Shown here piece after piece: positions 20,067 to 28,720 of a stretch of 64,000 nt of DNA (its first letter is position 1; the number at the start of each line of letters is the position of its first letter). Source of the DNA: Photorhabdus caribbeanensis (GTDB lineage Bacteria > Pseudomonadota > Gammaproteobacteria > Enterobacterales > Enterobacteriaceae); NCBI RefSeq assembly GCF_018448885.1, contig NZ_RCWB01000024.1:17377-81376 (forward strand). Reading direction: 5' to 3'. Below the pieces are notes generated by a model. The model ran no database searches. It was given only the letters and a program-made list of their open reading frames with translations, and was not told the origin of the DNA. The position numbers and the translations under genes are program-made.

Positions 20067-20472
20067 CGAATTTAACCTCATTAATCAGATAATCTAATTT
20101 GGGTGCAATATCTCATTGTGAAAGTTCATATATTGGAGGTTCATTTGTCACAATATTTAAATTTTTGAATCTGCAATTGATGATCTTTCGTTACCTCCTT
20201 TGCGCTACAGCAAAGTAAAATCTCGACCATCGTTGTCAATCAACATGTGAACATGAAGGGCTTCTCCATCCATTTCAAAAAATGCTTAAACCTTCCGATA
20301 GTGCACTATTTAAATAAACTCTGCAAAAAAGTGGTCTATATTATAGAGACATAAAGTGGAAATTTACTTTATGAAATTGAGTATATATTGTACGCAAAAA
20401 TAAATTATAGAAAAGAAAGTTGTATTAAAACGCAGTAAGCCAATCTAAACAACATAAAGGAGAGTATCTAAC
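20067..20472. other. Intergenic region before the small secreted-protein gene
   Basis: About 400 AT-rich bases without a convincing gene. It ends with an AAAGGAGAG ribosome site and includes a perfect inverted repeat at 20350-20373 listed separately. No terminator is obvious directly after the exporter operon. Confidence 0.55.
20350..20373 (+). promoter_or_regulatory. Perfect palindrome upstream of the small secreted-protein gene
   Basis: Eight-base arms CATAAAGT and ACTTTATG flank an 8-base AT-rich spacer, about 100 bases before the ATG at 20473. The geometry suits a dimeric regulator's operator or an mRNA leader hairpin; no regulator could be assigned. Confidence 0.35.
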
Positions 20473-20928
20473 ATGTTAGTACGTAAGTCGTTGTTGGCCC
20501 TGTTTGCAACTGCTTCCCTAACTGCCGCAGGTGTCGCTTATGCAGGTCCGGCGGTAACAGTTATATTTAAGCATCTTGGTGCGTCTGGTAGCGGAGATGC
20601 TGTTTATACCATCATTACTAATAATGAATCTGGTACCTATGTCAATGCGACACCCAAACCTAGTCCAAGCGTAGCGCCAGGAGGAGTCGATATTTATCAG
20701 GTTCAAAGCCCGCTTTCACCGGACGTAAACTATGCGATGGTGCGATATAAGATAGGGGTTAAGACCTGCGAATTTATGACCACTTTTGTGAACGGATATG
20801 TTAATGGCGTTAAAATTCCAAAATGGAATAAAGGAGCAACACCGAGCGGAGGTGCTGTTTGTAATGCAACCATCACCTCTACTAATATTGCGACCTACGC
20901 ATGGTCAGTTGAATTTACGATGAAGTAG
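20473..20928 (+). CDS. Small secreted protein of unknown function
   Basis: 151 residues with a clear signal peptide (LVRKSLLALFATASLTAAG, cleavage near AYA before GPAV) and a mature part of about 127 residues. It has two cysteines (KTCEF and AVCNAT) that could form a disulfide, and alternating polar and hydrophobic stretches suggesting a beta-rich fold (VTVIFKHLGA, YAMVRYKIGV, TYAWSVEFTMK). I do not recognise the family. It has its own ribosome site and terminator. Its last 12 codons plus terminator recur at 29336-29412, so this gene was once duplicated or served as a recombination site. Being next to the MacAB-TolC-like operon, it could be a substrate, but that is only context. Confidence 0.75.
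   Translation: MLVRKSLLALFATASLTAAGVAYAGPAVTVIFKHLGASGSGDAVYTIITNNESGTYVNATPKPSPSVAPGGVDIYQVQSPLSPDVNYAMVRYKIGVKTCEFMTTFVNGYVNGVKIPKWNKGATPSGGAVCNATITSTNIATYAWSVEFTMK
20893..20917 (+). repeat. Left copy of 25-bp direct repeat bracketing the metabolic cluster
   Basis: These 25 bases, the codons for TYAWSVEF and part of the next, are identical to 29336-29360. Similarity continues through the stop codon and the GAGCCAGAT hairpin. The two copies enclose the whole 21.3-29.3 kb operon. Confidence 0.9.
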
Positions 20929-20935
20929 CACAGGC

Positions 20936-20967
20936 GAGCCAGATACTTTATGGGATATATCTGGCTC
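20936..20967 (+). terminator. Terminator after the small secreted-protein gene
   Basis: A 10-bp inverted repeat GAGCCAGATA and TATCTGGCTC is followed by a T-rich tract. A second version of the same hairpin lies at 29380-29412. Confidence 0.8.
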
Positions 20968-21299
20968 ATCATGTTTTTCACTTGGTTTATTTCTCAGTTA
21001 ATTAATTTTCCTGCTGCACAATTGATGATAATGAGATTCTTAAAAAGAATTTGTTACTATTATCAAAAGCCTGTGAATTTATTGAAAAATGTGTCAAAGA
21101 ACATAGTGGTATGCCATTATTATTCTTATGTGATACATATGTGATAGGAATCATAAAAATCATAAAAACAACTTTAGGGTATTGTGTAGTTCCCTTTGTT
21201 GGTGTTTATTTATCTTAGGGAAAAAATATTCTAAAGATGAACTGCTATTTTATTAGTTTTTATTTTTAACAAATTAAACACTATGGGGCTGGTTTGTAT

Positions 21300-22364
21300 A
21301 TGGAAAAGCGAGCGAAGGGCATAGAGTTACAACAAGCTATTCAAAAAAAAGCTCAATTGTATAAATACACTCTTGATAAATATCAAATATCTGTCGTCGA
21401 GAATATGGTGTGTTTAATTAATACGATGCTTCGTCGCTCTTGGTTTAAACGTCCCTATGTAAAGGGAATTTATATTTGGGGCCCGGTAGGCAGAGGGAAA
21501 AGCTTCATATTAGACGCTTTTTTCGAGGCGGTGCCTATAAAAAATAAACGTAGAGTCCATTTCCACCATTTCTTTCGTGAACTTCATCAATTAATGAACC
21601 TTCAAGCAGGAAAGAAGGATTCAATGGAAGCAACTTTACATACTCAGCTACAAAATTGTCAATTATTGTGTTTCGATGAATTCCATCTGCATGATATTGG
21701 AGACGCAATGCTGATTAGCCGGCTTTTAAATTTTATCTTTCAGCGTGGCATAGTCTTAATAACGACTTCAAATTATCCTCCTAATGATTTACTAGCAAAC
21801 CCCCTTTATCATGAGCGGTTTTTACCTGCTATTGAGTTGATTGAGAAAAATATGAAGATAGTTTCGATGGAGGGAGAAATTGATTATCGATGTCTGGTTG
21901 GCAATGATGTCGATCCTTTTTGCCAAGGTGCTTATGTTTGGCCTGGGAATGAAGAACAACGTATTAAGCTGTCTTTGCCAGAACGTCTTATGTCTACTAT
22001 AGATTTAAAAGTTGGCTATCGCATGTTGTCTGTATTATCTGCTGCCAATGGTACAATTCATTTGACTTTCCAGGATCTGTGCATCAGTCCGACAGCGGTA
22101 ATGGACTATCTTGCTTTAAGTGAACGTTATCAGCGTTGGATTATTGAGGATGTTCCTGAATTAGGTCAGGTTTCCAGCGCCGCTCAACAGCGTTTTATTA
22201 ATGTGGTCGATGTGCTTTATGACCAACGCTGTCAGCTCTTTTTAATCGGTTGTCACCCACTGGATGATAAAATGTTTGATGGTGTTGAACTGGCAGATAT
22301 TTCGCGTACACGCAGCCGCCTTAATCAATTGAAACAATATGGTTTGGGCTTTTCTATAGCGTGA
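21300..22364 (+). CDS. ZapE/AFG1-family ATPase paralog
   Basis: 354-residue P-loop ATPase of the AFG1/ZapE family. Walker A is GPVGRGKS near residue 62, Walker B LLCFDEFHLHDIGDA, sensor-1 TTSNYPPNDL, and YHERFLPAI carries the likely arginine finger. E. coli ZapE works at the division ring under oxygen limitation; the housekeeping copy is expected elsewhere, so this is probably a paralog. I chose the ATG at 21300; a TTG two codons earlier is also in frame. It is first in a same-strand series of seven genes with short gaps, most of them encoding redox enzymes, which makes a housekeeping division role less likely. Confidence 0.8.
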   Translation: MEKRAKGIELQQAIQKKAQLYKYTLDKYQISVVENMVCLINTMLRRSWFKRPYVKGIYIWGPVGRGKSFILDAFFEAVPIKNKRRVHFHHFFRELHQLMNLQAGKKDSMEATLHTQLQNCQLLCFDEFHLHDIGDAMLISRLLNFIFQRGIVLITTSNYPPNDLLANPLYHERFLPAIELIEKNMKIVSMEGEIDYRCLVGNDVDPFCQGAYVWPGNEEQRIKLSLPERLMSTIDLKVGYRMLSVLSAANGTIHLTFQDLCISPTAVMDYLALSERYQRWIIEDVPELGQVSSAAQQRFINVVDVLYDQRCQLFLIGCHPLDDKMFDGVELADISRTRSRLNQLKQYGLGFSIA

Positions 22365-22406
22365 ATATGATCTTGTTAACGACTCATAAGATAGGTTAAG
22401 AAAAAA

Positions 22407-23153
22407 ATGTTGGATGCTTTAACTTACTCAAATTATGTTGTAATAGCCGGTGCTCTGTTGATTGCTTACATTATATTTGGAATTGCTGGTTTTGGTACGG
22501 CCTTAATTGCAAGCCCAGTACTCGCGTTATATATTCCTGTGGCTAAAATTGTTCCCTTGCTGGCATTACTAGATATGTTTGCCGCGATCGTTAATGTTAG
22601 TCGTGACGGACGTAAAGCCGATTGGAAGGAATTAAAACGTCTTGTTCCATTGATGATTTTCGGTAGCCTTATTGGTGCGGCGATATTACTTAAAACTAAA
22701 CCTGAAATACTATTGCTTGCCTTAGGTGTATTTGTTGTTCTGTATTCTGTCTACTCTTTGAGTGGCTTAAAGCCAAATCGGAATTTTTCATCTACTGCAT
22801 CATTCCCTTTCGGATTAATTGGCGGAGTATTCAGTGCATTATTTGGTAGCGGTGGTTTTCTATATGCAATTTATCTAAGCGGGCGGATTGAAAATAAAGA
22901 CGCTATGCGCATCACTCAAACAACACTGATTGGTCTCAGTACATTAACGCGAGTCATAATTTTTGGTTTGGCTGGCGTATATTTCGATACTGATTTGATT
23001 TTGTTGGTATTAGTACTTGCTCCTGGCATGTTGGTTGGTATCACATTTGGTCGGTATATTACGTTGAGAATGTCGCGTGAGCAATTCTTAAAATTGGTTA
23101 ATATTGTAGTATTAGTTTCTGGTGTGATGTTAATAATTAAATATTTTCATTAA
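22407..23153 (+). CDS. TauE/SafE-family membrane permease
   Basis: 248-residue membrane protein with about eight helices. The N-terminal IFGIAGFGTALIASPVLALY and the mid-protein GGVFSALFGSGGFLYAIYLSG segment are the two repeated signatures of the TauE/SafE (DUF81) family, which exports sulfonates, sulfite and other organic anions. It starts 43 bases after the ZapE-like gene and ends 36 bases before the flavin monooxygenase gene, so it is placed to export, or import, a substrate or product of the pathway. Confidence 0.85.
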   Translation: MLDALTYSNYVVIAGALLIAYIIFGIAGFGTALIASPVLALYIPVAKIVPLLALLDMFAAIVNVSRDGRKADWKELKRLVPLMIFGSLIGAAILLKTKPEILLLALGVFVVLYSVYSLSGLKPNRNFSSTASFPFGLIGGVFSALFGSGGFLYAIYLSGRIENKDAMRITQTTLIGLSTLTRVIIFGLAGVYFDTDLILLVLVLAPGMLVGITFGRYITLRMSREQFLKLVNIVVLVSGVMLIIKYFH

Positions 23154-23188
23154 TACTCCAGATAAAGAGTCACAAGGAGTAATAGTAT

Positions 23189-24715
23189 ATGGTAAGTGTC
23201 TATAAAAATGAAATGATGACCGGTGAAGAGTATCTTGATAGCTTGGATGATGGGCGTGATGTATTAATATATGGGCAAAAAGTGCGTAATGTTACGAAAC
23301 ATCAGGCATTCCGCAATAGTGCTTATTCGATATCTAGACTCTATGACGCGTTACATAATTCAGATTCTCAGGAGATATTAACCGATATTGATCCTGACGG
23401 CTATCGAACGCATCGGTATTTTATGCCGTCCAAATCTACTGAGGATTTATTAAAAGCACGAGATGCCATAGCACATTGGGCAAAATTAACCTATGGATTT
23501 ATGGGAAGAACACCAGATTATAAAGCAGGATTTACGGCTACGTTGCGTTCGACTCCTGAAATATATGGTTCGTTTAGTGATAACGCTCTATCTTGGTATC
23601 GCAAAAGCGCTCGGAAAGTACTATTTCTTAACCACGTATTAGTTAATCCCCCTGTTGGCAGGGCTAAGAATGTTTCAGATATGCGAGATATTTATTTGCA
23701 TGTCGAAAAAGAAACTGATGCGGGAATCATTGTCAAAGGGGTAAAAATGGTTGCGACGAGTGCGGCAATTTCAAATGCTACCTTTGTTGCACAAAACAGT
23801 GCCACTCATTATGAGAAGGGCAGGGAAGAGGATTTTGCTCTGTGTCTTATAGTGCCAATGAATTCTCCTAATCTAAAAATAGTATGTAGAAAATCTTATG
23901 AGTTGGCGGCATTAAGCCCGTTTGATAATCCTTTATCGAGTCGTTTTGACGAAAATGATTCGGTCTTGATTTTCAATAATGTTTTCGTTCCGTGGGAAAA
24001 TGTATTGATTTATCGAGATATAGAGAGAGCACGAAATTTCTATTCGGTATCTGGTTTTCTTAATCGTTACCCTTTGCAGTCAGGTACAAGATTGGCCGTT
24101 AAAATGGATCTGATATGTGGACTGTTTGCTAATGTTTTGAAATCCAATGGTTCAGATCAATTCAGAGGCGTCAGGAGCCATTTGGCTGATATTGTTGCTA
24201 TACGCAACCTAATGTGGTCGTTAACAGAAAACCTTTGCCAAAATCCCGAAAAAAGAGACGACGGTTCTGTGATACCTAAATTGGATGCAGCCACAACGGT
24301 GAGATATTTCGGCACTCAAGTCATGTCACAGTTAAAACCTATATTTAATACGATCTTAGGAGGCTCGCCTATTATGCAAGTTTCAAGTTGGTTGGATATT
24401 GAAAATACGGAGGTTAGACCACTGATCGATTGCTATTATCAGGGTACTAATCAATCCGCTATTGAACGCCAGAAACTCATTAAACTTCTTTGGGATGCAT
24501 TAGGGAGTGAGTTTGCCGGGCGTCATGAACTATATGAACATAATTATGCTGGTAATCATGAACAAATTCGCCTTGATATGCTGAAACATTGTGAAGCCAC
24601 TGGAATAATGGATCAATGTAATGATTTAGTGAGTCAATGTTTATCTGACTATGATTTGAATGGTTGGGTAGATAAAGGTTGGCACTTTGATCCTAATAAT
24701 ATAGAAAAATTATAA
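23189..24715 (+). CDS. HpaB-like FAD-dependent monooxygenase
   Basis: 508-residue enzyme of the 4-hydroxyphenylacetate 3-monooxygenase large-subunit (HpaB) family, with an acyl-CoA dehydrogenase-like fold. The N-terminus MMTGEEYLDSLDDGRDVLIY is typical. KMVATSAAISNATFV lines the flavin region, NVFVPWENVLIYRD is a hallmark, and the C-terminal helices contain SEFAGRHELYEHNYAG. Such enzymes hydroxylate phenols, amines or related substrates and need FADH2 from a separate reductase. No HpaC gene is adjacent, although the PaiB-like FMN protein at 28721 has the same type of fold. A good ribosome site (AAGGAG) precedes the ATG. Confidence 0.85.
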   Translation: MVSVYKNEMMTGEEYLDSLDDGRDVLIYGQKVRNVTKHQAFRNSAYSISRLYDALHNSDSQEILTDIDPDGYRTHRYFMPSKSTEDLLKARDAIAHWAKLTYGFMGRTPDYKAGFTATLRSTPEIYGSFSDNALSWYRKSARKVLFLNHVLVNPPVGRAKNVSDMRDIYLHVEKETDAGIIVKGVKMVATSAAISNATFVAQNSATHYEKGREEDFALCLIVPMNSPNLKIVCRKSYELAALSPFDNPLSSRFDENDSVLIFNNVFVPWENVLIYRDIERARNFYSVSGFLNRYPLQSGTRLAVKMDLICGLFANVLKSNGSDQFRGVRSHLADIVAIRNLMWSLTENLCQNPEKRDDGSVIPKLDAATTVRYFGTQVMSQLKPIFNTILGGSPIMQVSSWLDIENTEVRPLIDCYYQGTNQSAIERQKLIKLLWDALGSEFAGRHELYEHNYAGNHEQIRLDMLKHCEATGIMDQCNDLVSQCLSDYDLNGWVDKGWHFDPNNIEKL

Positions 24716-24792
24716 TCATATTATTTAAATCGTATTTCTATCAGCGTTCTTACACTATTTAAAGTCCTATTATATGAGTAATGGAGGTTCCG

Positions 24793-25833
24793 ATGCTGTA
24801 TTCAGGAAAATGGAATAGAGAGGAACTTGATTATTGTGCTTTAAATAATCAATGGCATGTTGTTGCAGATTCTAAGGAGGTCAAAAATAATCGACCAAAA
24901 GCTGTTCGTTTATTAGGTGAAGAACTGGTACTTTGGCGAGATAGTGAAAATAAAATACATGCATGGAAAGATTATTGTGGACATCGAGGTGCTAAATTAT
25001 CATTAGGTTGTATTAAAAATGGGAATATTGAGTGTCCATATCATGGATGGCGATATGATGCTAAAGGGAATTGTACTTTTACACCTGCGCATCCGAATAA
25101 TACTCCACCTTCGTCAAAAAGATTGATTTTCCGTCACTATGCAGAAGAAAAATATGGTTTTATATGGGTGAGCCTGTTAGAGCCGTTGCGTCCTATTCCT
25201 TTCTTCCCTGAATGGGATAAGTCCAATTTCAGGAAAGTGGTTGCAGGTCCTTATTATTATAAAGCTAATGCGTTAAGGTCATTGGAAAACTTTATAGATG
25301 CCTCGCATTTTCCTTTTGTTCATGCCAATCTTAACGGCTTGCCTGATGCTCCAGAGGAGATAAAGAAATATACTGTTAATCAAGATGATCGTGGGCTCCA
25401 CTCTTCTGAAATTAGCGTATTTCAACCTTATGGCGACCATCGGGGAATACCGGTTACTGCACATTATTGCTACTCAGTACTCAATCCTACTACGGCTTAT
25501 TTTGAGAAAAAGACCGGGGATATTGAGCGTTTTTGTACTTTCTTCAATGCGACTCCAGTTGATGAAGATGAATGTATTATATGGCTGATTGTTGCAATTA
25601 ATTTTGGTCATGACCTCACATTGGAGCAGATACTTTCCAGACAAGATACCGTATTTGAACAAGACAGAATTATTGTTGAATCTCAACGACCAGTAAGATT
25701 GCCACTTGACCCACGGCAAGAAATGCATCTCAGTAGTGATCGAATGGGATTGGAATACCGTCGATGGTTAAAAATATTGGGGCTTAAAGCACGTGAAGTC
25801 ATTCTCTCAGAAACAAGAGAATCTGATTTTTAA
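24793..25833 (+). CDS. Rieske non-heme iron oxygenase, alpha-subunit type
   Basis: 346-residue oxygenase. The Rieske [2Fe-2S] ligands are CGHRGA (near residue 57) and CPYHGWRYD (near 79); the mononuclear iron ligands come from FIDASHFPFVH (near 165-180), the D-x2-H-x4-H pattern. The start is set by a GGAGG ribosome site at 24783-24787, five bases before the ATG at 24793; the earlier ATG at 24781 overlaps that site. Relatives act on aromatic rings, N- or O-methyl groups, or oxidise an amine to a nitro group, as PrnD does for pyrrolnitrin. No ferredoxin or reductase gene is adjacent. Substrate unknown. Confidence 0.87.
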   Translation: MLYSGKWNREELDYCALNNQWHVVADSKEVKNNRPKAVRLLGEELVLWRDSENKIHAWKDYCGHRGAKLSLGCIKNGNIECPYHGWRYDAKGNCTFTPAHPNNTPPSSKRLIFRHYAEEKYGFIWVSLLEPLRPIPFFPEWDKSNFRKVVAGPYYYKANALRSLENFIDASHFPFVHANLNGLPDAPEEIKKYTVNQDDRGLHSSEISVFQPYGDHRGIPVTAHYCYSVLNPTTAYFEKKTGDIERFCTFFNATPVDEDECIIWLIVAINFGHDLTLEQILSRQDTVFEQDRIIVESQRPVRLPLDPRQEMHLSSDRMGLEYRRWLKILGLKAREVILSETRESDF

Positions 25834-25858
25834 TTTCCTATTTAAAAAAGGTATTAGA

Positions 25859-27214
25859 ATGAATAATGATTTTAGATTATATCGACTTGTCGATCGCGAA
25901 TCTAATGCGCGTACTTATTCGCGAAATATAGACAGGGTATTAAGTAAAGGGAAATTGTCTTATGTATATGACAGTGAAAATAAAGAATATATTGACTGTT
26001 TAGCTTGTGCCGGTGCTTTACCTCTTGGGCATAATCATCCTTTTGTAAAGCAAAAAGTTATTGAGTTTTTGGAATCTGATCAATTACAGCAGGCTTTGGA
26101 TATCGCAACCCCGGCGAAAATTAACTTTGTTGAACAGCTTTATCAAATATTGCCTCAAAGCTTTGCTCGTCAGGCAAAAATACAATTTTGTAGTCCAACG
26201 GGGGCTGATGCGATAGAAGCAGCGTTAAAATTATTTAAAACAGCCACCGGGAGGCGTTCTATTATTGTATTTCAGGGGGCTTACCACGGTATGACTCATG
26301 GCGCACTTTCTTTGATGGGTAATTTGGCGCCAAAGAGATTTGTGACAGGGCTCTCTGCGGAAGTTCAGTTTCTACCTTATCCATATACTTTCCGTAGCCC
26401 CTTTGGTGCAAATACCAGCGTCAGCGAAACGGAACGCTTGAGTCTTGTAAGCCTGGAAAATCTCCTTAGTGATCCAGAAAATGGTATAACCAAACCCGCA
26501 ATGGTGCTGGTTGAGGTTATTCAGGGTGAAGGTGGCTGTATTCCGGTGAGCGCTAATTGGCTACATCAGATCCGGGAAATCACGACGCGACATGATGTTC
26601 CTCTGGTTATTGATGAAGTACAGACAGGAATTGGGCGTACAGGTGATATGTTTGCTTATGAATTTGCTGATATTACGCCTGACGCGATTATTCTTTCTAA
26701 AGCGATAGGGGGAGGATATCCGCTTGCTGTGCTTCTTTATCGAGATATATATGATCAGTGGTTGCCGGGTGCACATGCCGGTACATTTCGGGGTAATCAG
26801 ATTGCTTTAGTCAGTGGCGCTGCTACCTTAGATTTTATTCAGCGAGAGAATCTTCTCGATCAGATTAACTATACAGGTCATCTCCTGAAAAACAGATTAC
26901 TTGAATTACAAGATGATTATCCTGCTATTGGTGATGTTCGTGGTCGGGGGCTGATGTTGGGTTTAGAATTGATTGATTTAAATTCTCCGCCAGATGTGCT
27001 TGGGCATCCTCTCGCTAATGGAAAATTAGCTCAAATGGTAAAAAAGTGTTGTTTTGATGCAGGCTTAATTATTGAGAGCGGAGGACGGCAAAGTGCTGTT
27101 TTGAGGATGTTGCCTCCTTTGATCATTACTCCTCAAGACGTAAACAATATTGTAGAACGTTTAAGAAGAGCATTTTCTATTGTTTGCTCAAACTATAATT
27201 ATCAGCCATCGTGA
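25859..27214 (+). CDS. Class III aminotransferase, 2,4-diaminobutyrate type
   Basis: 451-residue PLP enzyme. The start MNNDFRLYRLVDRESNARTY and ECLAGAGTLALGHNHP-like stretch (here DCLACAGALPLGHNHP) are characteristic of diaminobutyrate-2-oxoglutarate aminotransferase, which makes L-2,4-diaminobutyrate from aspartate semialdehyde. FQGAYHGMTHGALS binds PLP, VIDEVQTGIGRTG contains the PLP aspartate, and the Schiff-base lysine is in ILSKAIGGGYPLAV. I chose the ATG at 25859 for family length; a frame-open start at 25793 lies within the Rieske gene. The usual partner decarboxylase for 1,3-diaminopropane is absent; an N-hydroxylase follows after 24 bases. Confidence 0.85.
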   Translation: MNNDFRLYRLVDRESNARTYSRNIDRVLSKGKLSYVYDSENKEYIDCLACAGALPLGHNHPFVKQKVIEFLESDQLQQALDIATPAKINFVEQLYQILPQSFARQAKIQFCSPTGADAIEAALKLFKTATGRRSIIVFQGAYHGMTHGALSLMGNLAPKRFVTGLSAEVQFLPYPYTFRSPFGANTSVSETERLSLVSLENLLSDPENGITKPAMVLVEVIQGEGGCIPVSANWLHQIREITTRHDVPLVIDEVQTGIGRTGDMFAYEFADITPDAIILSKAIGGGYPLAVLLYRDIYDQWLPGAHAGTFRGNQIALVSGAATLDFIQRENLLDQINYTGHLLKNRLLELQDDYPAIGDVRGRGLMLGLELIDLNSPPDVLGHPLANGKLAQMVKKCCFDAGLIIESGGRQSAVLRMLPPLIITPQDVNNIVERLRRAFSIVCSNYNYQPS

Positions 27215-27238
27215 AGCAAAATAATTTAAGGAGAGGTT

Positions 27239-28534
27239 ATGAAAAACTCTTCATCAGTTTATGATATCCTGGGTATTGGATTTGGGCCTGCTAATATTGC
27301 TTTGTCTATTGCTTTAGAGGAATTAGCCCCGCATTTTTCAGTCCGGTTTATTGAACGTCAGCAAAGGGCATGTTGGCAGCCAGGAATGATGTTGCCAGGA
27401 TCTGATATTCAAAATCATCCGTTGCGTGATTTGGTTACGCCAAGAAATCCCAAAAGTCATTATTCGTTTACCAATTTCCTTTATGAAACTGACCGATTAT
27501 ATCAACATCTTAATTTACCTTTGCATTATCCTTTGCGTTTAGAATATGCACAATATATAAGTTGGGTGGCGAATTTTTTTAATGATCAGGTTGATTACGA
27601 TTGTGAGGCGACAGAGGTTTTTCCTGTTCTGGATAGACAAAATGAATATATAGATCATTATCGTGTCAATACCGTTAAAGGCGATATCTATAGAGCGAGA
27701 AGTATTGTCCTTGCTCCCGGCCGTACTCCTTTCATACCTGAACCTTTTAATCAATTGAAAGATACGCGTGTTGTTCATCTTAACCATTATTTGCCTTCAT
27801 TAGATCAAGCCAGGAAATACAGTAATCCTTTACGTGTTGCGGTTATTGGCGGCAGTCAAAGCGCAGTAGAAATTCTATTACATGCGAGTACCCAAAATGA
27901 TATCAAAAGACTCGTTGGCGTCACCCGGAATTTTGGATTTAGGCAGAAAGACACGAGCCCTTTCTCTGATGAGGTTTATTTCCCTGATTTTGTCGATACG
28001 TTCTATGAGGCTACGCCGGAGAATAAAGCTCGCCTGCGTCGAGAATTGGTACATACGAATTATTCGTCGGCAGATATTGATGTTTTGAATCAATTGTATA
28101 TTAAGCAGTATGAAAATAAACTGTCGCATAAAAATTCAATGCAGATATTAACTTGCAATGAGATAGTTGATTGCCGGAGTATTTCAAACGGTATACTGCT
28201 AAAAAGTCGAAACTTTATTAATAACAATGAATTTGAAGAGTGTTTTGATTTAGTTGTGCTTGCTACCGGATTCCTTGATTTAGGCATAGGAGAACGTCAG
28301 GAGCTTTGTCCTAAATTATTATTGCCTATTAAGAAATTACTGACCAATCAGGGAGATATATTGTCTATAGGCAGAGATTACAGGGTGCAATATTTAACAA
28401 AGGGAGATTTTACCCCTATTTATTTAAATGGATTGTGTGAATCGACTCATGGTATGGGGGATGCTGGTTCATTTAGTTTGCTTGCATTGCGTTCTAAAAC
28501 AATTGTCGATTCATTAAGTCAGCATCTATCTTGA
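27239..28534 (+). CDS. L-lysine/L-ornithine N-monooxygenase family protein
   Basis: 431-residue flavin-dependent N-hydroxylase of the IucD/PvdA/SidA type, which hydroxylates the terminal amine of lysine, ornithine or diamines. FAD binding is at DILGIGFGPANIALSIAL, the NADPH site at VAVIGGSQSAVEILL (GGxQSA type), and the C-terminal LVVLATGF motif is present. MMLPGSDIQNHPLRDLV corresponds to the substrate-site region. AGGAGAGG precedes the ATG. No NRPS, IucA/IucC-type synthetase or acyltransferase lies nearby, so a normal siderophore is not assembled here. With diaminobutyrate likely produced by the previous gene, an N-hydroxylated diaminobutyrate is a plausible intermediate (inference). Confidence 0.87.
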   Translation: MKNSSSVYDILGIGFGPANIALSIALEELAPHFSVRFIERQQRACWQPGMMLPGSDIQNHPLRDLVTPRNPKSHYSFTNFLYETDRLYQHLNLPLHYPLRLEYAQYISWVANFFNDQVDYDCEATEVFPVLDRQNEYIDHYRVNTVKGDIYRARSIVLAPGRTPFIPEPFNQLKDTRVVHLNHYLPSLDQARKYSNPLRVAVIGGSQSAVEILLHASTQNDIKRLVGVTRNFGFRQKDTSPFSDEVYFPDFVDTFYEATPENKARLRRELVHTNYSSADIDVLNQLYIKQYENKLSHKNSMQILTCNEIVDCRSISNGILLKSRNFINNNEFEECFDLVVLATGFLDLGIGERQELCPKLLLPIKKLLTNQGDILSIGRDYRVQYLTKGDFTPIYLNGLCESTHGMGDAGSFSLLALRSKTIVDSLSQHLS

Positions 28535-28720
28535 ACCAGATGGATATAAGAAATATGCCTAACATTTTGTGTTAGAAATGGCTGAATTGTCTATTGAGGA
28601 TAAAATATATAGTCTTAAAATGGGTTTTGTTATTATTTATTATTATCAGGCATTAAGAATGAAAATATTATTCAAATAGGCTTTGAAATTGATAAAATAA
28701 TTCAGAGGATAATCAATATT

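Noticed and set aside
20950..21144. 64-codon plus-strand frame after the small secreted-protein gene
   Set aside because: It begins inside the terminator hairpin, has no ribosome site and no recognisable protein.
27239..28534. N-hydroxylase as part of an aerobactin- or pyoverdine-like siderophore locus
   Set aside because: No synthetase, NRPS, acyltransferase or siderophore receptor lies in the cluster; the hmu genes nearby are for heme.
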